A stretch of DNA of 64,000 nt from Pisaster brevispinus (taxonomy: Eukaryota > Echinodermata > Asteroidea > Forcipulatida > Asteriidae), in contig JAMKCF010000071.1 in assembly GCA_023634235.1 (NCBI GenBank), forward strand, positions 310,001-374,000, given 5' to 3'. Below, piece after piece: positions 11,179-22,359 of this stretch. How positions within the stretch are numbered: position 1 is the first letter of the stretch; each line of letters starts with the position of its first letter. A program made the position numbers and the translations under genes. The notes under the pieces were generated by a model. That model was not told the DNA's origin. It made no database searches and worked only from the letters and a program-made list of their open reading frames with translations.

Positions 11179-13351
11179 CCTTATCCCGTGAGTTTGGGGT
11201 CGCTGACGATTCTGTAGGCGAGGCGAGCGGCCTGGATGTTAGGCCTACCCCTAAGAAAAATTGAAAAAAACAAAAAAAAAAACCCAGAAGCAAGGTCGTG
11301 CCGGCAGGGGTCATGGCCCAAAATAAAAGTGCGGTGAATTTGGGAATAACTCCCGATCTAGGAGGGCTAGAGGGATGATTTTTTGGCCTGACTCTGCCTT
11401 AGGTATCCCTGCATCCGAAAATTAAACTTTTACGGCCGTTGCGGGCAGGCTTCACACCGGAAAAGACCAGCAAGCGGGGACACTCCGAAAGCCCCGCAAA
11501 ACATCAACGTGATTTTGCTGTAAAAAGACACAAATACAAAATAAGGAGGGTCACATCACCCCCAGGGCAATATTGAATCTGCACAAATTTAGTACCACTG
11601 TAAAGCCCGTTTCAAGGGCTCCCTCTCCCGTGAGTTTGGGGTCGCTGACGATTCTGTAGACGAGGCGAGCGGTCTGGATGTTAGGCCCACCCCTTAGAGA
11701 AATAGGAAAACAAAAACCAGGGGTAATGGCCCAAAATAAAAGTGCGGTGATTTTGGGAATAAGTCCCGATCTAGGAGGGCTAGAGAGATGATTTTTTTAC
11801 CTGACTCTGCCTTAGGTATCCCTGCATCCGAAAATTAGACTTTTACGGCCGTTGCGGGCAGGCTTCACACCGGAAAAGACCAGCAAGCGGGGACACTCCG
11901 AAAGCCCCCAAAACATCAATTTGATTTTGCTGTAAAAAGACACAAATACAAAATAAGGAGGGTCACATCACCCCCAGGGCAATATCGAATCTGCACAATT
12001 TTAGTACCACTGTAAAGCCCGTTTCAAGGGCTCCCTCTCCCGTGAGTTTGGGGTCGCTGACGATTTTGTAGGCGAGGCGAGCGGCCTGGATGTTAGGCCC
12101 ACCCCTTAGAGAAATAGGAAAACAAAAACCAGGGGTAATGGCCCAAAATAAAAGTGCGGTGATTTTGGGAATAAGTCCCGATCTAGGAGGGCTAGAGAGA
12201 TGATTTTTTTACCTGACTCTGCCTTAGGTATCCCTGCATCCGAAAATTAGACTTTTACGGCCGTTGCGGGCAGGCTTCACACCGGAAAAGACCAGCAAGC
12301 GGGGACACTCCGAAAGCCCCAAAAACATCAACTTGATTTTGCTGTAAAAAGACACAAATACAAAATAAGGAGGGTCACATCACCCCCAGGGCAATATCGA
12401 ATCTGCACAATTTTAGTACCACTGTAAAGCCCGTTTCAAGGGCTCCCTCTCCCGTGAGTTTGGGGTCGCTGACGATTTTGTAGGCGAGGCGAGCGGCCTG
12501 GATGTTAGGCCCACCCCTTAGAGAAATAGGAAAACAAAAACCAGGGGTAATGGCCACAAATAAAAGTGCGGTGATTTTGGGAATAGGTCCCGATCTAGGA
12601 GGGCTAGAGGGATGATTTTTTAGCCTGTCTCTGCCTTAGGTATCCCTGCATCCGAAAATTAGACTTTTACGGCCGTTGCGGGCAGGCTTCACACCGGAAA
12701 AGACCAGCAAGCGGGGACACTCCGAAAGCCCCAAAAACATCAACTTGATTTTGCTGTAAAAAGACACAAATACAAAATAAGGAGGGTCACATCACCCCCA
12801 GGGCAATATTGAATCTGCACAATTTTAGTACCACTGTAAAGCCCGTTTCAAGGGCTCCCTCTCCCGTGAGTTTGGGATTGCTGACGATTCTGTAGGCGAG
12901 GCGAGCGGCCTGGATGTTAGGCCTACCCCTAAGAAAAATTGAAAAAAAAAAAAAAAAAAAAAAAAAACAGAAGCAAGGTCGTGCCGGCAGGGGTCATGGC
13001 CCAAAATAAAAGTGCGGTGAATTTGGGAATAACTCCCGATCTAGGAGGGCTAGAGGAATGATTTTTTGGCCTGACTCTGCCTTAGGTATCCCTGCATCCG
13101 AAAATTAGACTTTTACGGCCGTTGCGGGCAGGCTTCACACCGGAAAAGACCAGCAAGCGGGGACACTCCGAAAGCCCCGCAAAACATCAACGTGATTTTG
13201 CTGTAAAAAGACACAAATACAAAATAAGGAGGGTCACATCACCTCCAGGGCAATATCGAATCTGCACAATTTTAGTACCACTGTAAAGCCCGTTTCAAGG
13301 GCTCCCTCTCCCGTGAGTTTGGGGTCCCTGACGATTCTGTAGGCGAGGCGA

Positions 13352-16300
13352 GCGGCCTGGATGTTAGGCCCACCCCTTAGAGAAATAGGAAAACAAAAAC
13401 CAGGGGTAATGGCCCAAAATAAAAGTGCGGTGATTTTGGGAATAACTCCCGATCTAGGAGGGCTAGAGAGATGATTTTTTTACCTGACTCTGCCTTAGGT
13501 ATCCCTGCATTCGAAAATTAGACTTTTACGGCCGTTGCGGGCAGGCTTCACACCGGAAAAGACCAGCAAGCGGGGACACTCCGAAAGCCCCCCAAAACAT
13601 CAACTTGATTTTGCTGTAAAAAGACACAATAACAAAATAAGGAGGGTCACATCACCCCCAGGGCAATATCGAATCTGCACAATTTTAGTACCACTGTAAA
13701 GCCCGTTTCAAGGGCTCCCTCTCCCGTGAGTTTGGGGTCGCTGACGATTCTGTAGGCGAGGCGAGCGGCCTGGATGTTAGGCCTACCCCTAAGAAAAATT
13801 GAAAAAAAAAAAAAAAAAAAAAAAAAACCCAGAAGCAAGGTCGTGCCGGCAGGGGTCATGGCCCAAAATAAAAGTGCGGTGAATTTGGGAATAACTCCCG
13901 ATCTAGGAGGGCTAGAGGGATGATTTTTTGGCCTGACTCTGCCTTAGGTATCCCTGCATCCGAAAATTAGACTTTTACGGCCGTTGCGGGCAGGCTTCAC
14001 ACCGGAAAAGACCAGCAAGCGGGGACACTCCGAAAGCCCCGCAAAACATCAACGTGATTTTGCTGTAAAAAGACACAAATACAAAATAAGGAGGGTCACA
14101 TCACCCCCAGGGCAATATCGAATCTGCACAATTTTAGTACCACTGTAAAGCCCGTTTCAAGGGCTCCCTCTCCCGTGAATTTGGGGTCGCTGACGATTCT
14201 GTAGGCGAGGCGAGCGGCCTGGATGTTAGGCCCACCCCTTAGAGAAATAGGAAAACAAAAACCAGGGGTAATGGCCACAAATAAAAGTGCGGTGATTTTG
14301 GGAATAGGTCCCGATCTAGGAGGGCTAGAGGGATGATTTTTTAGCCTGACTCTGCCTTAGGTATCCCTGCATCCGAAAATTAGACTTTTACGGCCGTTGC
14401 GGGCAGGCTTCACACCGGAAAAGACCAGCAAGCGGGGACACTCCGAAAGCCCCCCAAAACATCAACTTGATTTTGCTGTAAAAAGACACAAATACAAAAT
14501 AAGGAGGGTCACATCACCCCCAGGGCATCATCGAATCTGCACAATTTTAGTACCACTGTAAAGCCCGTTTCAAGGGCTCCCCCTCCCGTGAGTTTGGGGT
14601 CGCTGACGATTCTGTAGGCGAGGCGAGCGGCCTGGATGTTAGGCCTACCCCTAAGAAAAATTGAAAAAAAAAACAAAAAAAAAAAACAAGAAGCAAGGTC
14701 GTGCCGGCAGGGGTCATGGCCCAAAATAAAAGTGCGGTGAATTTGGGAATAACTCCCGATCTAGGAGGGCTAGAGGGATGATTTTTTGGCCTGACTCTGC
14801 CTTAGGTATCCCTGCATCCGAAAATTAGACTTTTACGGCCGTTGCGGGCAGGCTTCACACCGGAAAAGACCAGCAAGCGGGGACACTCCGAAAGCCCCGC
14901 AAAATATCAACGTGATTTTGCTGTAAAAAGACACAAATACAAAATAAGGAGGGTCACATCACCTCCAGGGCAATATCGAATCTGCACAATTTTAGTACCA
15001 CTGTAAAGCCCGTTTCAAGGGCTCCCTCTCCCGTGAGTTTGGGGTCCCTGACGATTCTGTAGGCGAGGCGAGCGGCCTGGATGTTAGGCCCACCCCTTAG
15101 AGAAATAGGAAAACAAAAACCAGGGGTAATGGCCCAAAATAAAAGTGCGGTGATTTTGGGAATAACTCCCGATCTAGGAGGGCTAGAGAGATGATTTTTT
15201 TACCTGACTCTGCCTTAGGTATCCCTGCATCCGAAAATTAGACTTTTACGGCCGTTGCGGGCAGGCTTCACACCGGAAAAGACCAGCAAGCGGGGACACT
15301 CCGAAAGCCCCCCAAAACATCAACTTGATTTTGCTGTAAAAAGACACAATAACAAAATAAGGAGGGTCGCATCACCCCCAGGGCAATATCGAATCTGCAC
15401 AATTTTAGTACCACTGTAAAGCCCGTTTCAAGGGCTCCCTCTCCCGTGAGTTTGGGGTCGCTGACGATTCTGTAGGCGAGGCGAGCGGCCTGGATGTTAG
15501 GCCTACCCCTAAGAAAAATTGAAAAAAAAAAAAAAAAAAAAAAAAAAACAGAAGCAAGGTCGTGCCGGCAGGGGTCATGGCCCAAAATAAAAGTGCGGTG
15601 AATTTGGGAATAACTCCCGATCTAGGAGGGCTAGAGGGATGATTTTTTGGCCTGACTCTGCCTTAGGTATCCCTGCATCCGAAAATTAGACTTTTACGGC
15701 CGTTGCGGGCAGGCTTCACACCGGAAAAGACCAGCAAGCGGGGACACTCCGAAAGCCCCGCAAAACATCAACGTGATTTTGCTGTAAAAAGACACAAATA
15801 CAAAATAAGGAGGGTCACATCACCCCCAGGGCAATATCGAATCTGCACAATTTTAGTACCACTGTAAAGCCCGTTTCAAGGGCTCCCTCTCCCGTGAATT
15901 TGGGGTCGCTGACGATTCTGTAGGCGAGGCGAGCGGCCTGGATGTTAGGCCCACCCCTTAGAGAAATAGGAAAACAAAAACCAGGGGTAATGGCCACAAA
16001 TAAAAGTGCGGTGATTTTGGGAATAGGTCCCGATCTAGGAGGGCTAGAGGGATGATTTTTTAGCCTGACTCTGCCTTAGGTATCCCTGCATCCGAAAATT
16101 AGACTTTTACGGCCGTTGCGGGCAGGCTTCACACCGGAAAAGACCAGCAAGCGGGGACACTCCGAAAGCCCCCCAAAACATCAACTTGATTTTGCTGTAA
16201 AAAGACACAAATACAAAATAAGGAGGGTCACATCACCCCCAGGGCATCATCGAATCTGCACAATTTTAGTACCACTGTAAAGCCCGTTTCAAGGGCTCCC

Positions 16301-16790
16301 CCTCCCGTGAGTTTGGGGTCGCTGACGATTCTGTAGGCGAGGCGAGCGGCCTGGATGTTAGGCCTACCCCTAAGAAAAATTGAAAAAAAAAAAAAAAAAA
16401 AAAAACAAGAAGCAAGGTCGTGCCGGCAGGGGTCATGGCCCAAAATAAAAGTGCGGTGAATTTGGGAATAACTCCCGATCTAGGAGGGCTAGAGGGATGA
16501 TTTTTTGGCCTGACTCTGCCTTAGGTATCCCTGCATCCGAAAATTTGACTTTTACGGCCGTTGCGGGCAGGCTTCAAACCGAAAAAGACCAGCAAGCGGG
16601 GACACTCCGAAAGCCCCGCAAAACATCAACGTGATTTTGCTGTAAAAAGACACAAATACAAAATAAGGAGGGTCACATCACCCCCAGGTCAATATCAAAT
16701 CTGCACAATTTTAGTACCACTGTAAAGCCCGTTTCAAGGGCTCCCTCTCCCGTGAGTTTGGGGTCCCTGACGATTCTGTAGGCGAGGCGA
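13352..16790 (+). repeat. Four-monomer (B A B A) higher-order repeat of about 1719 bp, two copies
   Basis: Copy one is 13352-15071 and copy two 15072-16790. Shared private variants include GGGGTCCCTGACG before each copy, ACACAATAACAAAA near 13627 and 15347, CCCGTGAATTTGG near 14175 and 15895, GGCCACAAAT near 14275 and 15995, and GGGCATCATCG with CCCCCTCCC near 14523 and 16245. Differences include a G in GGGTCGCATC near 15369 and a C-interrupted A tract near 14674 in copy one only. Confidence 0.85.
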
Positions 16791-19700
16791 GCGGCCTGGA
16801 TGTTAGGCCCACCCCTTAGAGAAATAGGAAAACAAAAACCAGGGGTAATGGCCCAAAATAAAAGTGCGGTGATTTTGGGAATAACTCCCGATCTAGGAGG
16901 GCTAGAGAGATGATTTTTTTACCTGACTCTGCCTTAGGTATCCCTGCATCCGAAAATTAGACTTTTACGGCCGTTGCGGGCAGGCTTCACACCGGAAAAG
17001 ACCAGCAAGCGGGGACACTCCGAAAGCCCCCCAAAACATCAACTTGATTTTGCTGTAAAAAGACACAAATACAAAATAAGGAGGGTCACATCACCCCCAG
17101 GGCAATATCGAATCTGCACAATTTTAGTACCACTGTAAAGCCCGTTTCAAGGGCTCCCTCTCCCGTGAATTTGGGGTTGCTGACGATTCTGTAGGCGAGG
17201 CGAGCGGCCTGGATGTTAGGCCCACCCCTTAGAGAAATAGGAAAACAAAAACCAGGGGTAATGGCCACAAATAAAAGTGCGGTGATTTTGGGAATAGGTC
17301 CCGATCTAGGAGGGCTAGAGGGATGATTTTTTAGCCTGACTCTGCCTTAGGTATCCCTGCATCCGAAAATTAGACTTTTACGGCCGTTGCGGGCAGGCTT
17401 CACACCGGAAAAGACCAGCAAGCGGGGACACTCCGAAAGCCCCCCAAAACATCAACTTGATTTTGCTGTAAAAAGACACAAATACAAAATAAGGAGGGTC
17501 ACATCACCCCCAGGGCATCATCGAATCTGCACAATTTTAGTACCACTGTAAAGCCCGTTTCAAGGGCTCCCTCTCCCGTGAGTTTGGGGTCGCTGACGAT
17601 TCTGTAGGCGAGGCGAGCGGCCTGGATGTTAGGCCTACCCCTAAGAAAAATTGAAAAAAAACAAACAAAAAAAAACCCAGAAGCAAGGTCGTGCCGGCAG
17701 GGGTCATGGCCCAAAATAAAAGTGCGGTGAATTTGGGAATAACTCCCGATCTAGGAGGGCTAGAGGGATGATTTTTTGGCCTGACTCTGCCTTAGGTATC
17801 CCTGCATCCGAAAATTAGACTTTTACGGCCGTTGCGGGCAGGCTTCAAACCGGAAAAAAACCAGCAAGCGGGGACACTCCGAAAGCCCCGCAAAACATCA
17901 ACGTGATTTTGCTGTAAAAAGACACAAATACAAAATAAGGAGGGTCACATCACCCCCAGGGCAATATCGAATCTGCACAATTTTAGTACCACTGTAAAGC
18001 CCGTTTCAAGGGCTCCCTCTCCAGTGAATTTGGGGTCGCTGACGATTCTGTAGGCGAGGCGAGCGGCCTGGATGTTAGGCCCACCCCTTAGAGAAATAGG
18101 AAAACAAAAACCAGGGGTAATGGCCACAAATAAAAGTGCGGTGATTTTGGGAATAGGTCCCGATCTAGGAGGGCTAGAGGGATGATTTTTTAGCCTGACT
18201 CTGCCTTAGGTATCCCTGCATCCGAAAATTAGACTTTTACGGCCGTTGCGGGCAGGCTTCACACCGGAAAAGACCAGCAAGCGGGGACACTCCGAAAGCC
18301 CCCCAAAACATCAACTTGATTTTGCTGTAAAAAGACACAAATACAAAATAAGGAGGGTCACATCACCCCCAGGGCATCATCGAATCTGCACAATTTTAGT
18401 ACCACTGTAAAGCCCGTTTCAAGGGCTCCCTCTCCCGTGAGTTTGGGGTCGCTGACGATTCTGTAGGCGAGGCGAGCGGCCTGGATGTTAGGCCTACCCC
18501 TAAGAAAAATTGAAAAAAAACAAACAAAAAAAAACCCAGAAGCAAGGTCGTGCCGGCAGGGGTCATGGCCCAAAATAAAAGTGCGGTGAATTTGGGAATA
18601 ACTCCCGATCTAGGAGGGCTAGAGGGATGATTTTTTGGCCTGACTCTGCCTTAGGTATCCCTGCATCCGAAAATTAGACTTTTACGGCCGTTGCGGGCAG
18701 GCTTCAAACCGGAAAAAAACCAGCAAGCGGGGACACTCCGAAAGCCCCGCAAAACATCAACGTGATTTTGCTGTAAAAAGACACAAATACAAAATAAGGA
18801 GGGTCACATCACCCCCAGGGCAATATCGAATCTGCACAATTTTAGTACCACTGTAAAGCCCGTTTCAAGGGCTCCCTCTCCAGTGAATTTGGGGTCGCTG
18901 ACGATTCTGTAGGCGAGGCGAGCGGCCTGGATGTTAGGCCCACCCCTTAGAGAAATAGGAAAACAAAAACCAGGGGTAATGGCCACAAATAAAAGTGCGG
19001 TGATTTTGGGAATAGGTCCCGATCTAGGAGGGCTAGAGGGATGATTTTTTAGCCTGACTCTGCCTTAGGTATCCCTGCATCCGAAAATTAGACTTTTACG
19101 GCCGTTGCGGGCAGGCTTCACACCGGAAAAGACCAGCAAGCGGGGACACTCCGAAAGCCCCCCAAAACATCAACTTGATTTTGCTGTAAAAAGACACAAA
19201 TACAAAATAAGGAGGGTCACATCACCCCCAGGGCATCATCGAATCTGCAAAATTTTAGTACCACTGTAAAGCCCGTTTCAAGGGCTCCCTCTCCCGTGAG
19301 TTTGGGGTCGCTGACGATTCTGTAGGCGAGGCGAGCGGCCTGGATGTTAGGCCTACCCCTAAGAAAAATTGAAAAAAAAAAAAAAAAAAAAAAAAAACAA
19401 GAAGCAAGGTCGTGCCGGCAGAGGTCATGGCCCAAAATAAAAGTGCGGTGAATTTGGGAATAACTCCCGATCTAGGAGGGCTAGAGGGATGATTTTTTGG
19501 CCTGACTCTGCCTTAGGTATCCTTGCATCCGAAAATTAGACTTTTACGGCCGTTGCGGGCAGGCTTCACACCGGAAAAGACCAGCAAGCGGGGACACTCC
19601 GAAAGCCCCGCAAAACATCAACGTGATTTTGCTGTAAAAAGACACAAATACAAAATAAGGAGGGTCATATCACCCCCAGGGCAATATCGAATCTGCACAA

Positions 19701-22359
19701 TTTTAGTACCACTGTAAAGCCCGTTTCTAAGGCTCCCTCTCCCGTGAGTTTGGGGTCGCTGACGATTCTGTAGGCGAGGCGAGCGTCCTGGATGTTAGGC
19801 CCACCCCTTAGAGAAATAGGAAAACAAAAACCAGGGGTAATGGCCCAAAATAAAAGTGCGGTGAATTTGGGAATAGGTCCCGATCTAGGAGGGCTAGAGA
19901 GATGATTTTTTACCTGACTCTACCTTAGGTATCCCTGCATCCGAAAATTAGACTTTTACGGCCGTTGCGGGCAGGCTTCACACCGGAAAAGACCAGCAAG
20001 CGGGGACACTCCGAAAGCCCCCCAAAACATCAACTTGATTTTGCTGTAAAAAGACACAAATACAAAATAAGGAGGGTCACATCACCCCCAGGGCAATATC
20101 AAATCTGCACAATTTTAGTACCACTGTAAAGCCCGTTTCAAGGGCTCCCTCTCCCGTGAGTTTGGGGTCGCTGACGATTCTGTAGGCGAGGCGAGCGGCC
20201 TGGATGTTAGGCCTACCCCTAAGAAAAATTGAAAAAAAACAAACAAAAAAAAACCCCAGAAGCAAGGTCGTGCCGGCAGGGGTCATGGCCCAAAATAAAA
20301 GTGCGGTGAATTTGGGAATAACTCCCGATCTAGGAGGGCTAGAGGGATGATTTTTTGGCCTGACTCTGCCTTAGGTATCCCTGCATCCGAAAATTAGACT
20401 TTTACGGCCGTTGCGGGCAGGCTTCAAACCGGAAAAAACCAGCAAGCGGGGACACTCCGAAAGCCCCGCAAAACATCAACGTGATTTTGCTGTAAAAAGA
20501 CACAAATACAAAATAAGGAGGGTCACATCACCCCCAGGGCAATATCGAATCTGCACAATTTTAGTACCACTGTAAAGCCCGTTTCAAGGGCTCCCTCTCC
20601 CGTGAGTTTGGGTCCGCTGACGATTCTGTAGGCGAGGCGAGCGGCCTGGATGTTAGGCCCACCCCTTAGAGAAATAGGAAAACAAAAACCAGGGGTAATG
20701 GCCCAAAATAAAAGTGCGGTGATTTTGGGAATAAGTCCCGATCTAGGAGGGCTAGAGAGATGATTTTTTTACCTGACTCTGCCTTAGGTATCCCTGCATC
20801 CGAAAATTAGACTTTTACGGCCGTTGCGGGCAGGCTTCACACCGGAAAAGACCAGCAAGCGGGGACACTCCGAAAGCCCCCCAAAACATCAACTTGATTT
20901 TGCTGTAAAAAGACACAAATACAAAATAAGGAGGGTCACATCACCCCCAGTGCAATATCAAATCTGCACAATTTTAGTACCACTGTAAAGCCCGTTTCAA
21001 GGGCTCCCTCTCCCGTGAGTTTGGGGTCGCTGACGATTCTGTAGGCGAGGCGAGCGGCCTGGATGTTAGGCCTACCCCTAAGAAAAATTGAAAAAAAACA
21101 AACAAAAAAAAACCCCAGAAGCAAGGTCGTGCCGGCAGGGGTCATGGCCCAAAATAAAAGTGCGGTGAATTTGGGAATAACTCCCGATCTAGGAGGGTTA
21201 GAGGGATGATTTTTTGGCCTGACTCTGCCTTAGGTATCCCTGCATCCGAAAATTAGACTTTTACGGCCGTTGCGGGCAGGCTTCAAACCGGAAAAAAACA
21301 GCAAGCGGGGACACTCCGAAAGCCCCGCAAAACATCAACGTGATTTTGCTGTAAAAAGACACAAATACAAAATAAGGAGGGTCACATCACCCCCAGGGCA
21401 ATATCGAATCTGCACAATTTTAGTACCACTGTAAAGCCCGTTTCAAGGGCTCCCTCTCCTGAGAGTTTGGGTCCGCTGACGATTCTGTAGGCAAGGCGAG
21501 CGGCCTGGATGTTAGGCCCACCCCTTAGAGAAATAGGAAAACAAAAACCAGGGGTAATGGCCCAAAATAAAAGTGCGGTGATTTTGGGAATAAGTCCCGA
21601 TCTAGGAGGGCTAGAGAGATTATTTTTTTACCTGACTCTGCCTTAGGTATCCCTGCATCCGAAAATTAGACTTTTACGGCCGTTGCGGGCAGGCTTCACA
21701 CCGAAAAAGACCAGCAAGCGGGGACACTCCGAAAGCCCCCCAAAACACCAACTTGATTTTGCTGTAAAAACACACAAATACAAAATAAGGAGGGTCACAT
21801 CACCCCCAGGGCAATATCGAATCTGCACAATTTTAGTACCACTGTAAAGCCCGTTTTAAGGGCTCCCTTTCCTGTGAGTTTGGGGTCGCTGACGATTCTA
21901 TAGGCGAGGCGAGCGGCCTGGATGTTAGGCCTACCCCTAAGAAAAATTGAAAAAAAAAAAAAAAAAAAAAAAAAACAGAAGCAAGGTCGTGCCGGCAGGG
22001 GTCATGGCCCAAAATAAAAGTGCGGTGAATTTGGGAATAACTCCCGATCTAGGAGGGGTAGAGGGATGATTTTTTGGCCTGACTCTGCCTTAGGTATCCC
22101 TGCATCCGAAAATTAGACTGTTACGGCCGTTGCGGGCAGGCTTCACACCGGAAAAGACCAGCAAGCGGGGACACTCCGAAAGCCCCCCAAAACATCAACG
22201 TGATTTTGCTGTAAAAAGACACACATACAAAATAAGGAGGGTCACATCACCCCCAGGGCAATATCGAATCTGCACAATTTTAGTACCACTGTAAAGCCCG
22301 TTTCAAGGGCTCCCTCTCCCGTGAGTTTGGGGTTGCTGACGTTTCTGTAGGCGAGGCGA
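16791..22359 (+). repeat. Alternating A/B dimers of 859 bp
   Basis: After two adjacent B monomers (16791, 17204), the order alternates strictly A B to 22359. Starts 17617, 18476 and 19335 (A) and 18063, 18922 and 19783 (B) are spaced 859-861 bp. The dimers at 17617-18475 and 18476-19334 look identical, sharing an A tract interrupted as A8-C-A3-C, GCTTCAAACCGGAAAAAAACC and CTCCAGTGAATTTGG. A second, similar dimer pair lies at 20195 and 21054 with GGTCCGCTGACG. This is the cleanest view of the basic A+B repeat. Confidence 0.85.
20641..21053 (+). repeat. Representative class B monomer (413 bp, no long A tract)
   Basis: This is a typical B monomer. The A-rich part reads CCCCTTAGAGAAATAGG, then AAAACAAAAACCAGGGG and TAATGGCCC. 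The long A tract and the AGAAGCAAGGTCGTGCCGGC segment of class A are missing. Linked B markers are GTGATTTTGGGAATAAGTCC, GAGAGATGATTTTTTTACC and CCCCCCAAAACATCAACTTG. Length is very stable at 411-414 bp, unlike class A. About 76 monomers are of this class. The rest of the monomer is almost the same as class A, so the two are diverged copies of one ancestral repeat. Confidence 0.95.

Larger units (their letters stand above)
10778..11226 (+). repeat. Representative class A monomer (449 bp, with oligo-A tract)
   Basis: This is a typical A monomer. After the hairpin-forming start it reads CCCCTAAGAAAAATTG, then a run of about 26 A residues, then CCCAGAAGCAAGGTCGTGCC and GGCAGGGGTCATGGCCC. Linked A markers further on are GTGAATTTGGGAATAACTCC, GAGGGATGATTTTTTGGCC and CCCCGCAAAACATCAACGTG. 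The A tract varies from about 17 to 29 residues between monomers and is often broken by C or G. About 70 monomers are of this class, including chimeric ones. On the minus strand the tract is read as a run of Phe codons in the short spurious frames. Confidence 0.95.
10778..13351 (+). repeat. Array sub-block: A A B B B A, no long higher-order repeat
   Basis: Monomer starts are 10778, 11227, 11669, 12081, 12493 and 12905. Three B monomers lie side by side. Those at 11669 and 12081 share GATTTTGTAGGCG before the next start. Monomer 12493 is the first with GGCCACAAAT in place of GGCCCAAAAT, a variant that becomes common in the next block. Nothing but satellite is present. Confidence 0.85.

Noticed and set aside
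19523..19717. Plus-strand frame of 64 codons (also at 55457-55651), and others at 37535-37756 and 61439-61633
   Set aside because: These are chance openings created by single substitutions in a monomer (for example CCTTGCATCC). They are absent from nearly all other copies. The one at 61439 runs from the insertion into satellite.
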